NCBI RefSeq assembly: GCF_000321225.1
Contig: NW_004450321.1
Coordinates: forward strand, 5,427,299-5,491,298
Length of the DNA: 64,000 nucleotides
Reading direction: 5' to 3'
From: Odobenus rosmarus divergens
Lineage: Eukaryota > Chordata > Mammalia > Carnivora > Odobenidae
Both the position numbers and the translations under genes were made by a program. Below are positions 23,472 through 35,240 of this stretch, in pieces (the first letter of the stretch is position 1; each line of letters begins with the position of its first letter). The notes beneath the pieces were generated by a model, which was given only the letters and a program-made list of their open reading frames with translations, was not told the DNA's origin and did no database searches.

Positions 23472-23483
23472 AAGAATACGGTA

Positions 23484-23800
23484 TTTGGTCCTGTCGTTCC
23501 TTTGTTGAAATCCTTCTGATGCCCCTCTCCTCCCAGGCAATTCAAAATAAGGTCCCATATAAAGGAGTCGTTACATTTCCTGCTAGCACAAGTTTCTCCC
23601 CATCTGCTCCCTACTCACTTCCTGCCAGTCTCCCCTCCCCTGTGCTCACTGGCCTCTTCAGTGGTCCTTAAACCGAATAAACATGCTCTTACGTGATAGC
23701 CTTAGCACCTGTTTCTCCCACTGCCTAAATGCTTTTACCAAGGTGTCCGTGTTTCAACTCTTCACTTCCTTCAGATCCTTTTAAAAATGCCACATCAGAG
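23484..23800 (+). mobile_element. L2 LINE fragment
   Basis: Blocks tgttgaaatccttctgatgcc, actcacttcctgccagtctc, tgtgctcactggcctcttca and ttcactt/ccttcagatcctt are in L2 sense order (around '...tggcttcccat...cactggcctcc...ttcattcaggtctctgc'). Confidence 0.6.
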
Positions 23801-23929
23801 ATTTCCGCCCCAGAAGTATCCAGAAAGGAATGCAGCCTGTTGATACATTTATTTAAGTCTGGTGAAAGCTGTATCAGATTTTTGACCTGCAGAATAGGAA
23901 GCTAATCAGCTCGTGTTTTTTTAAAAACC

Positions 23930-24330
23930 AAGTTTGTGGAAATTTGTTATGATAGCAGTAGAGAACCAGTACAAGGCCCTAGACCAACAGATACATGGAC
24001 ATTTCACCAGATGGCAAGTACTTGATGCTTTGTGGGATTCTTTTTTTCCTACCCTCTGGCACTCATTTGTCTTACCGAGGTTTCTAAAGTCATGCTACCT
24101 ACTCTTCACCAAGTCCAGACAAGAGCATATTATCCATGTAATGGACCAGTGTGGTCTCCTGTGGACTGCAGGCAACTGATAACCATGGAAATTAGAGTAT
24201 CACAGGACTGGAGAGCTGATACAACTCTGAAGTAGGACTCTGGAGACGTACTGCTGGTCCAACCAGGTGAAATACAACTGCATCTGATTCTTCTTCTAAC
24301 AGAAATTCACCAGCTTGAGACTATGTCTGT
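23930..24330 (-). mobile_element. ERVL-type pol relic: reverse transcriptase part
   Basis: On the minus strand this resembles the ERVL/HERV16-type reverse transcriptase around its catalytic motif. The complement of 24129-24148 encodes a degenerate YMDN in place of YxDD. Flanking blocks gatggcaagtacttgatgct, atgtaatggaccagtgtggt and gagagctgatacaactctga agree with that family. No long frame survives. It lies on the wrong side of the integrase relic at 24500-25290 for a simple single provirus. Confidence 0.55.
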
Positions 24331-24357
24331 ATACCAGGTATCAGAGGAATGTGTTGA

Positions 24358-24478
24358 TTTACTCGGGAAGTAAAACTATATGAAGGACAGCTAAAATTGG
24401 ACTCACCAACTGTTTAAGTTTAGCCACCTATCAAGGTAAATAAGCAATACCCAGCAGGTTCAAGGCATGAGAACAATA
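24358..24478 (-). repeat. Right arm of 121-bp inverted repeat
   Basis: Complement of 22972-23092. It lies between the two ERVL-type pol pieces, whereas the left arm sits before the retrocopy. Confidence 0.95.
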
Positions 24479-24499
24479 TTGTTGAATTCTCAACAGAGT

Positions 24500-25290
24500 C
24501 ATCTAATTAGATGACATTCTTAAATGTCAGGTGGATAAGATGACCCATTGTGGTCCTTTTTTCTGTACCTGGTCATATGGTCGTGGTCATTATTTATGAC
24601 TATCTTTTTTTTTTTTTTTTTTTGCACTATCCGTCCCACATTCCTTTTGCTCTCAGCAAGCACCCACATTGTATGTAGTTTCTTGCCTGGTATGATGGTG
24701 ACCACATAGTGGTCATTAATTTAGAAGATATCGACATCCTAAAGAACACTATCTCAGGCTTGCAAGGAATTAACTCCCGGACGGTGCTGTCATTGAATCT
24801 TTAAAGGTTCATTCCACAATTCTTTTAGCTCATCTGCTTCAGAGTGTTGGACAACATAGCAATATCAGTTAATCCTGTGGGTATTGGTATGCTTCATTTT
24901 TTATGTACAATTCCTTGGTCAGAAAACAAATTTCTTCATCCTGCATGGAATATATGACAGTGACTAAGGCATTCAGTTAAGTCTAAGGATAGTGGTTTTG
25001 CAAGAAAAAAAAAATCTGGGCAGGGAAAACGAGTATTTATCCAGAATAGGTGTCTTTATTCTCCAGAGAGAATAAAGTGCTGCCCTTCCTGTGACGTAGG
25101 CGGTCTGATATAATCAGCTTACCAGCAGGTCCTGCCTGACCCCTTGGAGAACGGCGCCCTGTCAGACACTCAGTGTGGATCTCTCCTGTTGGAAGTTTGG
25201 GAATTCCACAGTGGCTGTAGCTATTGTGGCCTTTGTAAGTGGAATTGTATGTTGCATGAGTGACTTTCAGGAGAAGCTGGTATGCTTCAC
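24500..25290 (-). mobile_element. ERVL-type pol relic: integrase part
   Basis: Blocks ttccttggtcagaaaacaaat, taaggcattcagttaagtc, gtagtggttttgc-like and gtaggcggtctgatataatc follow the antisense order of ERVL integrase. The left part (tacctggtcatatggtcgtgg) is similar to 51013-51040 beside the longer relic. It is interrupted by a run of about 20 T at 24605-24624. Heavily decayed, no frame. Confidence 0.5.
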
Positions 25291-26034
25291 CAGTGCTAAA
25301 TATCCTGACTCAGGACATGGAGAAGATAAAGGAAAGCTGGTGAGGACTGGAGAAGGTTCTAGAAGCTGCCTCACACCAAATAAGGGAGCTATCAAATCAG
25401 GGACAGCTGTCACGGTGCCTGGGACCTTTCATCAACCAGAGTTCAAGAAACGTGGCTTCTGCCTCACTTCTGTGCTTCTAAAGTGTCTCTTGTAGCCAAC
25501 ACTGACTAGGAAAATGGAATTCTGGGAAATATATTTGTGTGTTAGGTTGATAAATTAACAGTATTTTACTAATTTTTTTATACTTATTATGCTTATTTTT
25601 CGTCATTTGATGTTTTTCTTGAGAAAATGAAGAGCATCACCTGGACATAGAAATGATGGCTTGAGTCCATTAAATGGATGGCAGTTTTTTGGTCAGTGGC
25701 AGAAATGAGGGCAATTTTGGGGATTTTTTTTTTATTCACAAAAATTACAAAGAAGGCCACTACTGATTACTAAGATAGAGTAGTAATACTTTTGGCCTCT
25801 GAGTAAAAAGTAGGTTGTCTTAAGGCAAGTATTAGCAAGGTGCCTTATTTAGAAGAAACACAAGTCTGATATTCCACCAAAGTCCTTGAATTTTATTATT
25901 TGATTTTATTGAAGTTTTCTTATGAACAGATTGAAGGTTATATTTTAGACATCACTCAGAGTCTGAGAAGGGGATTCTTGTAAAAGCACTTACTGAGGGA
26001 GAGAGTCTGGAGGTTTCTTTTGAAACTAAATGTA
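25291..26034. other. No recognised feature
   Basis: The 106-aa frame at 25175-25495 starts in the pol relic and has no recognisable domain. Confidence 0.35.
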
Positions 26035-26745
26035 TTCTTGCCATATGATACAGCAGTTGCGCTCCTTGGTATTTGCCCAAAGGAGGTGAAAACTTATGTC
26101 CACACAAGAACCTGCACAGAGATATTTATAGCAGCTTTACTCATAATTGCCAAAACTTGGAAGCAACCAAGATGTTCTTCAGTAGGTGAGTGAATAAATA
26201 AACTGTGGTACATCCAGATAATGAAATACTGTTCAGCACTGAAAAGAAATGAAATGTCAAACTATGAAAAGACATGGAGAAATCTTAAGTTCGTATTACT
26301 AAGTGAAAATGACAATTTGAAAAGGCTACATATTATATGATTCTAACTATATGACATTCTGGAAAAGACAAAATTATGGAAACGGTAAAAAGTTCAGTAA
26401 TTTTCAGGAATTTGGGGATGAATAGGCAGAGCACAGAGGATTTTTAGAGCAGTTAAAATAATCTGCATGATACCGTAATGGTGGACTTACGCCATTTATA
26501 CACTTTTTTCAAACTCATAGAATACACAACATCAAGAATGAACCCTAATGTAAACTTTGGACTTAGGATGTGTCAGTCTCCATTCATCATTTGTAACAAA
26601 TGTACCCTCTGGCGGGGAGTGTTGATAATGGGGGAAGCTATGCAATAATGGGAACAGGGAGTATAAGGGAAATCCTGTGCTTTTCTTTTAATTTTGCTGT
26701 GAATCTAAAATGTCTTTTGAAGAAATGAAGTCTTAACTAAAAACA
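26035..26745 (+). mobile_element. L1M ORF2 end and 3' UTR
   Basis: Classic order: ccatatgatacagcagttgcgctccttgg (26041-26069), tatttatagcagctttactca, tggaagcaaccaagatgttc, tgaatgaataaact-like, atactgttcagcactgaaaag, then a 3' UTR with tggggatgaataggcagagcacag and tgtaccctctggcgggg. Frame broken by several indels. Confidence 0.85.
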
Positions 26746-29421
26746 AGGCAAAGAAAACTCATAGACAGTATTTCCAAGTTCCTACACTTGTAGTATCTGC
26801 TATAATTGTTTACTCCAACACACACACCTCTTTCTTGCTGTCATGATGCTATTTGTTGTTAAAACTCCGACTTTGCACCCTTTCCTCATCCCATGCACTG
26901 CTCACACTCTACTTAACCATTTTCAAGGCCTGAGCTCCTGGCATATTGGTTCTACCCACTGCATAGAGTGTCTTGGGGAATGTGGTCAGTTTTCTATTCT
27001 GACTGTTTTATTGTGTGAGGAGAACTCACTTGGACTCTGGTAAAATACTTTCCCCATCCCACTCAGTTCTAATTAAAGATTGCACTAATGCAAAGTGTGT
27101 TGAGAAGGATCTGGATAGTCACTGGGTATAGATAGTGTTCTTAGTCCACACTAATCTTCTTTCCCGGTCATACCTCAGGAGGCCTGTCTACATTATCTTC
27201 TTACTCTCCAACTTAGATAGAGCTTTGCATAAATATGTGGCCAATCCATGTGTGTCAAATTGTCAGAACCCCTCAAATATGTAGAATCCCGAATACCATG
27301 GAGACCGGGCCTAAATTTGGCAAACTCTGATTTTTGTGCAGGCTATAAAAAGTGAACAGCTCATTCTTTTGCCCAGATCTAGAATGTTCATTGATTGGTT
27401 GCTGCTATGTTGTGGCAGAGTCATGGTTGACCACTTTAAACAATTTATAGGCATAAATTAAATATTTATTTTTGCCTATTTTGTTCTTGGTTTCTTTTTG
27501 AGAATAAAGAGACTCTAGGGATTTCCTGATTCGGTTGTTATCTTCATTTTGAAGAACAGTGTTTTGTTTTACTTTTTTCCATCTAAAAGTTAAAAATATA
27601 CTCCTACACTCATAATCCCCAATAATGTAATATGAACTGGGCTTCTAAGCTCCAAAATTGTTTTATTTTGTCATTTACAAAGTCATCCTGGAAATATTTG
27701 TTTCCTTGCCTTGCAAATACTGGCTAATCATATTGGGTTACTGTGACATATAAGCAGAGAAAAGATTATTTTGGTAAAAATTAAAAAAATAAACGAAGTG
27801 ATTTTCCTCTATATTTTCAGGGATTAGTTTCTTGACTAGTTCTTTGACTAGTTTAAAACAGAATGGCAGAAAGTATGCTAACATTAAATCCACCCCCCTA
27901 TTTTAAAACAGAGAAAGATGATGCTTTTTTGTGTGAAATTGATTTGAAATCTTTAATTTTCAACATTTTAATGATGCCATGTATTGCATTTGAAAAAATA
28001 ATATTACCTTTAAGGGAAAAGGAACAGGCCTTTGAAACAATTGCCTTGATATTGACTTCTTTCAAAGGTCAACTTTCTTTTTAATACATTGGAATAAATG
28101 CATTGTATGCATTTGAAAGGACTAACATGTAGTTGCAGAAAGGGTTTTTAATTGACAGATGCTCTTCATGTAGGAAGAACATTTGTCCACATGTCAAAAA
28201 GTTTAACTCATTGCAACACAAAAGAGAAGCGTGGTTTAGCTGTGTCTACAGTTTTGTTTTTTGTTCTGTCTTGTCATTTCCCAACAGATTCATTTCCTTG
28301 ACTTCAAGGGTTACTTCTATACGTTTAACAAACATATTGTAATTTCTCCTCCTCCTCCCACTTCCAACTTTTCATCTCCATTTTGGACATTTCCAATGAG
28401 TGTCCCCACCACTGCCTCAAACCCAAGATTTAATATCTTTCTCCATCAAACCAGCACAAACAGTTCTTGTCATAATTTCTACTAATAATAATCATTAGTT
28501 ACTAGTTATCTAAGATTCAAAAGTTTGAACAATTTTTTTTCTCCATATATGATCACTCAAGCCCTGTTCATCCTTCCTCCACTCTGTTTTTTTTTTCTTT
28601 ATTGATTTCTTACTTTCTGATCTCAGAACTATCATTCTTACTCTAATTTCTCACCTCACATCTAAACCTCATACTATACTCTCATTTCTAAAATCTAATC
28701 AATTTTCACATCACTGTGCTATGAAAATCCTCAGTTTTATGTCCCATCCCCTATTGAGAAAGTTTTGAGGACTCTCATAATCTAAACTATGGGAAGAAAC
28801 CAGATGCCTGAACTCAGCAGGTATAGCCTTCCAAAATGAGTCCTGTACTCACTTTTTCCACATTATCTTCCCCTTCTCTCTAATGAAAACCTTTCTACCT
28901 TCAGGAAGGCTAATTCTCTCACTGTCCCCTAAGCATTGTTTGCCAAAACTTTACAGTAGTTTCCACCATTTCTGTTTCCTTCTGACCCATTTCACCCTGG
29001 TTTCTAACACACAACAGAAGTAAGTAAATCACTTCTGTATACTTCTAAACAAATCATCATGTTATCTTGCTCTTGCTTTACAGATTTTATCTTAGAAAAG
29101 TATCCATAATAACTACTTTTAACATATCACATCATTAGATTCTAGGGAAGTGTATTTTAAATAAAGAAGATATTTATCCATTTTATATATTATAAAACAA
29201 ATGAAGATCATTGAAGTTTGGTGAATGGAAACATTTTTTGATCTAATGGTTCTTTCTTTTCAATTATACTCCCATTGTCATATCAGTTGCATTTCACACC
29301 ATTTACACCTGTTGCTACCTGGGAATGTCCCTCAGTTCACAAACTTTCTGACTGGTGTGGGGCAAGGGAGCTGTGCTTTCCCACATAACTAATTTAGCAA
29401 AGGGTTAGTACAATTCAAAGG
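26746..29421. other. No recognised gene; pyrimidine-rich part at 28340-28990
   Basis: Mostly AT-rich unique-looking DNA. 28340-28990 is pyrimidine-rich with phrases such as cctcacatctaaacctcata and ttctacctt that could belong to a decayed sense L2, but no block is decisive. Confidence 0.3.
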
Positions 29422-29665
29422 TTAAGAACTAGGGCTAGGGATCAAATAATCCTGAGTTTAACTCTCAGATCTATCACCTACTTGCCATATAAACTTAAAT
29501 AAAGTATTTAATGTTGCTAAACTCCAGTTTCCTTGTCTGTAAAATGGTGATGGTGACAGTGCCTACCTTATAGCTGGATTATAATGAGTGTTCAATGAGA
29601 TGATGCAGGAAAACACTTAACATAGTGTCTGCCATCCAACAAATGCTATTTTTATTACTACTTGC
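29422..29665 (+). mobile_element. MIR, nearly full length
   Basis: Best MIR in the window: ggttaagaactagggctaggg, aactctcagatctatcacctacttgccat (29461-29489), ccagtttccttgtctgtaaaatggtgatgg (29525-29554), tgcctaccttatagctgg, cacttaacatagtgtctgcc, and a TTATTACTACT-like end. Confidence 0.85.
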
Positions 29666-29929
29666 AACTGACAATGGGAGGAGTGGTTCAGAGAGTGAAA
29701 TCTATTTTTGAAGCAGATGTCTATGATCCAGAGATATTTAAGATTGTATAAACCATAGATGATGTATAATATAATGGGAGAAAATGCATAATGATGAAAT
29801 GTTAGTCACTTTAGTCAACTAGGATGACAATTTTTGAAAAAGATATCTTTTTTATTAACGTTACATTCTGACTTAAATGCATTATGGAACTGAGTTAACT
29901 GTATTCTTATTATGTGTGTACAATCAGGT

Positions 29930-30290
29930 GATGGTTAATTTTATGTATCAATTTGAGTGGGCCATAGGATGTTGAGATATTTGGTCAAGTATTATTCTGG
30001 ATGTATCTGTGAGGGTGTTTCTGGTTGAGATTAATAGTGGAATCCTAGATTGCATAAAGCAGATTGCTCTCCCTGATGTGGGTGGGCCTCATCTAATCAG
30101 CTGAAGATCTAAATAGAACAAAAATTATGAGAGGACACTTTGCTTGCTTAACTATTTGAGCTGAGACTTAAGTCTTTTCCTGTCCTCAATCTGGAACTTA
30201 CACCACCAGCTCTCCTGGGTTTCCAACTTGCCAACTGCAGAACTTGGGACTTCTCAGCCTCCATAATCGTTTGAGCCAATTCTCTTTCCC
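29930..30290 (+). mobile_element. Ancient eutherian repeat ('ggttaattttatgt' family)
   Basis: Begins tgatggttaattttatgtat, contains tctgtgagggtgtttctggttgaga (30007-30031), gtgggtgggcctcatctaatcag and ccaccagctctcctgggttt, and ends cagcctccataatcg. An antisense relative lies at 49890-50480. I know the pattern but not its family name with certainty. A (TC)n run follows at 30291-30311. Confidence 0.7.
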
Positions 30291-30311
30291 ACTCTCTCTC
30301 TCTCTCTCTTT

Positions 30312-30934
30312 CTAGTGCTTGTTTTATGTTAGGCATAGTGCTAGATATTACTAGAAAGGAATCCATAAGAGAGTATTTGAGCTTATGATATGCCTGTTGA
30401 ATGAATGAGCAAAGGGACTTAATATAAGCAGAGATTTAAAACAAACAAACAAACAAAAACCATAGCACTGAAAACAGAGCCACAGTCTGAATCAACAGAA
30501 CCAAAGGGAGACGTGGCATAAAGAAAAATAAGGCTAAGAATCTGGCTCAACTCAGGAGCCAGAAAGACTCCCTTTTTGAGGTTTGGAGCCTTCATCCCTA
30601 TGACAACTAAAGGGAAAAGGAACTAGGAGAAGAAAAGAGGACACTTTTAACCTCAAAGAAAAAAAATCATTCTGTGCTTATGATTATTTTTCTAAAGGCA
30701 GTTTCTCTTACAGTTCTATCATGAACTTAATTAAAAAAGACATGTCAAAATTAACTCTTATTTTTTGGATATTTTTATATTTTTATGTAATATTAATCTT
30801 ATTTCATAAATCTTATCAGTTCAAATAAAATATAGCTTTTACAAATCAAGGAAACATGGTCTAAATATTAGCATCTTCCCAAAGTATGGGATAATTAGTG
30901 AAAGTACTTGGCTTGAATTGTTTATAATCTGTTT
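30312..30934. other. No recognised feature
   Basis: Contains an (AAAC)n run at 30441-30461 and possible L2-like traces near 30400 (cctgttgaatgaatgagc). Confidence 0.35.
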
Positions 30935-30951
30935 ATAGAATCTCTGTTCTT

Positions 30952-31979
30952 CTTTGTTGTTGTTGTTATGTTAGTCACCATATAGTACATCATTAGTTTT
31001 TGATGTAGTGTTCCATGATCCATTGTTTCCGTATAACACCCAGTGCTCCACGCAGAACGTGCCCTCCTTAATACCCATCACTGGGCTAACCCATCCCTCC
31101 ACCCCCCCCCCCTCTAAACCTCAGTTTGTTTCTCAGAGTCCATAGTCTCTCATGGTTCATCTCTCCCTCCGATTTCCCTCCCTTCATTTTTCCCTTCCTT
31201 CTCCTAATGTCCTCCATGCTATTCCTTATGTTCCACAAATAAGTGAAACCATATGATAATTGACTTTCTCTGCTTGACTTATTTCACTTAGCATAATCTC
31301 CTCCAGTCCCATCCATGTTGATGTAAAAGTTGGGTATTCATCCTTTCTGATGGCTGAGTAATATTCCATTGTATATATGGACCACATCTTCTTCATCCAT
31401 TCATCTGTTGAAGGGCGTGTCAGCTCTTTCCACAGTTTGGCTATTGCAGACATTGCTGCTATGAACACTGGGGTGCATACGGCCCTTCTTTTCACTACAT
31501 CTGTGTCTTTGGGGTAAATACCCAGAAGTGCAATTGCTGGGTCATAGGGTACCTCTATTTTTAATTTTTTGAGGAACCTCCACACTGTTTTCCAAAGTGG
31601 CTGTACCAACTTGCATTCCCACCAACAGTGTAAGAGGGTTCTCCTTTCTCCACAGCCTCTCCAACATTTGTTGTTTCTTGCCCTGTCAATTTTTGCCATT
31701 CTAACTGGTGTAAGGTGGTATCTCAATGTGGTTTTGATTTGAATTTCCCTGATGGCTAATGATGAACATTTTTTCATGTGTCTGTTAGCCATTTGTATGT
31801 CTTCTTCAGAGAAGTGTCTTTTCATATCTTCTGCCCATTTTTTGACTTGATTATTTGTTTTTTGGGTGTTGAGTTTGAGAAGTTCTTTATAGATCTTGGA
31901 TACCAGCCCTTTATCTGTAGTGTCATTTACAAATATCTTCTCCCATTCTGTGGGTTGCCTCTTTGTTTTGTTACAGGAC
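30952..31979 (-). mobile_element. 5'-truncated L1, antisense, perfect 17-bp TSD
   Basis: About 1.03 kb: the end of ORF2 plus the 3' UTR, with a degenerate A/AAC tail at the left. The perfect duplication atagaatctctgttctt occurs at 30935-30951 and 31980-31996. A C-run at 31102-31112 (G-run on the L1 strand) is part of the G-rich L1 3' UTR. The intact duplication and uninterrupted ORF2 tail mark a recent insertion. Confidence 0.97.
31226..31978 (-). pseudogene. L1 ORF2p C-terminal fragment, frame open
   Basis: 250 codons of the C-terminal part of the L1 ORF2 protein (full length about 1,275 aa; endonuclease and reverse transcriptase domains are missing through 5' truncation). The L1 C-terminal cysteine/histidine motif CX3CX7HX4C is complete, beginning at CWRGC. 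It ends with the usual MVSLICGT and a stop. There is no frameshift or premature stop. An ATG at 32006-32008 in the flanking DNA happens to be in frame, adding about ten non-L1 residues, but that start has no known meaning. Not a functional gene: with no promoter or enzymatic domains it is a dead fragment. Confidence 0.9.
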
Positions 31980-32369
31980 ATAGAATCTCTGTTCTTAAGT
32001 GGATTCATTTAAGCCCCTTTTTCCCTAATCTCTAGAGAGGTAAAATGGGGTTCCTAAAGGCCAAATAATGCCAAGAGCAGTTCTCTTGACATTTTCAAGG
32101 AAATGTTGGGCTATTCTGATGGAACTTTGGATTTGTGTGTGGATCCCATCGACCAGTTCAGGAAGTGATATGAAATCCAGATAAAGCAGTTCGGGCAACC
32201 TGCCTGCCAGATGCTTATGTGGCTTTGACTTGCCTGGGGAGGCAGAAAAGAAAGAAACAAAGTGGCCAAAATCCTTTCTCAAAACAGCCAAGAACATTCC
32301 ATTCATTGGAGGCCAAAGCTTGGGAGGCCTTTTATTTTAGTACTGGTAAATTGTCTTACATTGCTGAGG

Positions 32370-32416
32370 TCATTTATTTTATTTTATTTTATTTTATTTT
32401 ACTTTATTTTATTTTG
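32370..32416 (+). repeat. (TTTTA)n microsatellite
   Basis: About nine pentamer units with one interruption (ttttactttatt). Confidence 0.97.
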
Positions 32417-32959
32417 GTCTGGTTGTTCAGGACACTGTGTTTGTTTTTAGTTTATGATGCTTGTTTTATCTCTTTTTAAAATAATCAAACAACTGTGTCT
32501 TAACGTAATAGAAAACAAAATTCTAACATATTTTTGTGTTGCTAACATGACTTTTCATGTTGTGCCCCTATAAACTTTCCTTGGATAGCTAAATTAATCT
32601 AAATGCATCCATTTGTTACATATCAAATGCTATCACTGTAATTTATGTATCAGGTGGTCCTTAAGGTTTGCTTTTCTTGAATTCAAAATGCATAATGTAT
32701 TTAGTATGCCTTTCCTTCTTAGATTGATGCTACCTTTGAATACTTTCACAAGGCTAAGCAGAAGTGATTATAAAGTTCCCAGCCCCAATGCAGAAAATGT
32801 TTTTATTAGTGACAGATCATTGATGCCACCATTGGAAGGGTTTGATAGTGTCTTCTGGATCTGCATAAAAATCATGGGAATGTGGATGCTCTCCCAGACA
32901 TTCATGAGGTCATTCCCTCAAAATGACTTAACATACACCTACTCCCAGCCAAGAATAAC

Positions 32960-33075
32960 TGAATTATATAAATATATATGTACATATATATTTATTCCAC
33001 AAATTATATGTAAATATATATTCTAGAAATTATATATATAATTATATACCAAAAGCTATATTTTATGTATATATA
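32960..33075. repeat. AT-rich low-complexity tract
   Basis: Alternating TA runs with tatatgtacatatatat-type hexamers. Confidence 0.85.
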
Positions 33076-33387
33076 GCTACTTTTATAGCTAGTTTTAGTC
33101 CCTTAAGAATATGAGAAGTCTTGAGGATAGTTCTAATGATAAATTGTAGGAATAAGAACATGAACTAAAAATGTGTAGCCCTACACTGTAACTGTGCTGT
33201 TGTGGCAAGAATGTCTTCTTCATACCTGGGCATTTTCTCCTTCTATGATCACCAGTTCCAGGTAAAAAATATGAGGGCTTGTAATCAGAAAAAAGTGATG
33301 AACCCTATTTATTATCTTAGTGTTCTTCTGGGAGTAGGATGTTTTCTCTAGATACAGGCTGTCTTTTCTAGATAATAAAAAAGTGGA

Positions 33388-33604
33388 GGGGTGCCTGGGT
33401 GGCTCAGTTGGTTAAGTGTCTAACTCTTGATTTCAGCTCAGGTCATGATCTCAGGGCTTTGAGATGGAGCCCCAGGTGTAGCTCAGTGCTGAGCATGAAG
33501 CCTGCTTAAATTCTGTCTCTCCCTTTCCCTCTGCCCCTCCCTCCCTCTCCCCACACCCCCAGCTCATGTGCAAGTGCACCCTTTCTCCCTCAAAAAAAAA
33601 AAAA
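33388..33604 (+). mobile_element. SINEC
   Basis: Head ggggtgcctgggtggctcag, B-box-like gagatggagccccag, and a plain poly(A) tail at 33592-33604. Short imperfect duplication aaaaRgtgga on both sides. Confidence 0.95.
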
Positions 33605-34924
33605 GGTGGAAAAAGAAAGAGTGAAATTACAATTAAGAATTTTCAGTTAGTGGCTTCCAATACTAAAAAGGGCACTAAAACACAATTAATTAACCCAATG
33701 AAATATTGTAATACTATATGACAAATATTTATTGAGGAATCAGTATGTTTTGGTGTTGAGAATACAGAATGTATCATTCAGGTCAAGTTCATGTATGGAT
33801 TTCAGAAAGCCTAATGTTGCAATAACTTAAGATAGATGTTTCCTGCTATCACATGTAGAAATCTCAGCTTCTTCTGTCTTGCTGCTCTGCTGTTCTCAGT
33901 ATGTGACTGCTGGCTGAAGAGCTTTACCCATGAAGACAGTATTTTGGCCAGTATGATGAAGAAAAATATGAAGGAAGGACACCTCTCCATCTCCACCCTC
34001 ATCTCTAGGAATGCTTTCCATGAGACATATAGAAGGCCTTTACTTCTATCCCACCAGCCAGAACTTAATCATGTGATTATAGCAAGTTTAGGGAAGGCTG
34101 GGAAATGCTGTCTACTCAGATTGTTTGTGTTTGTAGCTAATATTTCATAAAACCTTTGAGGAGGTCGGTCTATTTGACAGATGCTCATGGAAATTAGGGA
34201 AATGGGTTTTTGTGAATATGTGAGCAAGAAGTCTAAAGGGGAGGGGAGCACTGGATGACTATAGCATACTTGTGGCAATTTAGATTCAAGAGTGACTGTA
34301 GGAGAGTGAAGGACCCTATTGTAATAGAAAACTCCCTTGAGATATTTGTCTTCTGGAGCTTATCTTCTTTAATCAAAACTTGGTGAATTCTTGGAGGTAT
34401 GAGTTCGGTTGGAGAGAATATATTTTCCTGTCATTACTATGACATCCTGCTCCTCCAAAGGACTGAGGTGATTATCTGCAGGAAGGGAGATCTAGGAAGC
34501 TAATTGAATTAGAGATGAGTTTGTTAAAGAAAATAGGGCTTCTAGCTTTTTTAGTTAAGTGATCTACATTGGATATCTTTGATGTCGTTAACCAATACTT
34601 TGAGTTAGAACAAAGCAATATTCCATCCTTCATATTTCAAAATGTTAAGTTAAAGACACAGAAAATTCTGGATTTTAAATAGAGATTTATGTAAATAATA
34701 TCTCAATATAAAACCAAGTTCAAGTGTGTCTTTGTGGATTGGGAACTTTACCATTTTCAAATAAATGAAACAACCCTATTTAAGTGACAATGCATATATA
34801 TCGAAGCTCTGTATATATTTAAATTTTAATTTCACACATTATCCAGATGAACAGAGGAAATATTTTTTAGTCTTCAAGTCATCATGTTTAAATAATGTCA
34901 GATGTAATAAAATATTAATGAAAT
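33605..34924. other. No recognised feature
   Basis: Unique-looking. Overlapping 63-104-aa frames near 33811-34150 occur on both strands without any recognisable domain. Confidence 0.35.
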
Positions 34925-35240
34925 ATTGTATATTTTAAGCACCATTTACTGAGCACCTAGCACTGGTCGTATGAATATACTACATTGACTGTTAGAGACA
35001 TGAGTAGAAATAAACCATACTCTCTGCCCTAATGAAGCTTATAGTTAAGTGAACAAAAGGTAAGATCCAGGATAACTAATAATATAATGCACTGCCGGAT
35101 AAAAGCCAGATTAATAAAACATATGATAAACGAGAAGAATCCAGAAGGATCCAGAGGAAGAAAGATTATTTTAAGCTGTGGTGGTAGGTCTTCAGACAGG
35201 AAGTTTATCTTGATATATTTATTGGAATGTTGGTAGAATT
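34925..35240 (-). mobile_element. L2, antisense
   Basis: ccatttactgagcacctagcactgg, then aaccatactctctgccctaatgaagctt (35013-35040) and atagttaagtgaac, then ggtcttcagacaggaag match the L2 complement. The 5' half is decayed. Confidence 0.65.

Larger units (their letters stand above)
31997..33387. other. No recognised gene; two simple repeats
   Basis: Holds (TTTTA)n at 32370-32416 and an AT-rich run at 32960-33075. The 137-aa frame at 32613-33026 is Phe/Ser/Met-rich, ends in the AT run, and shows no domain. Confidence 0.4.
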
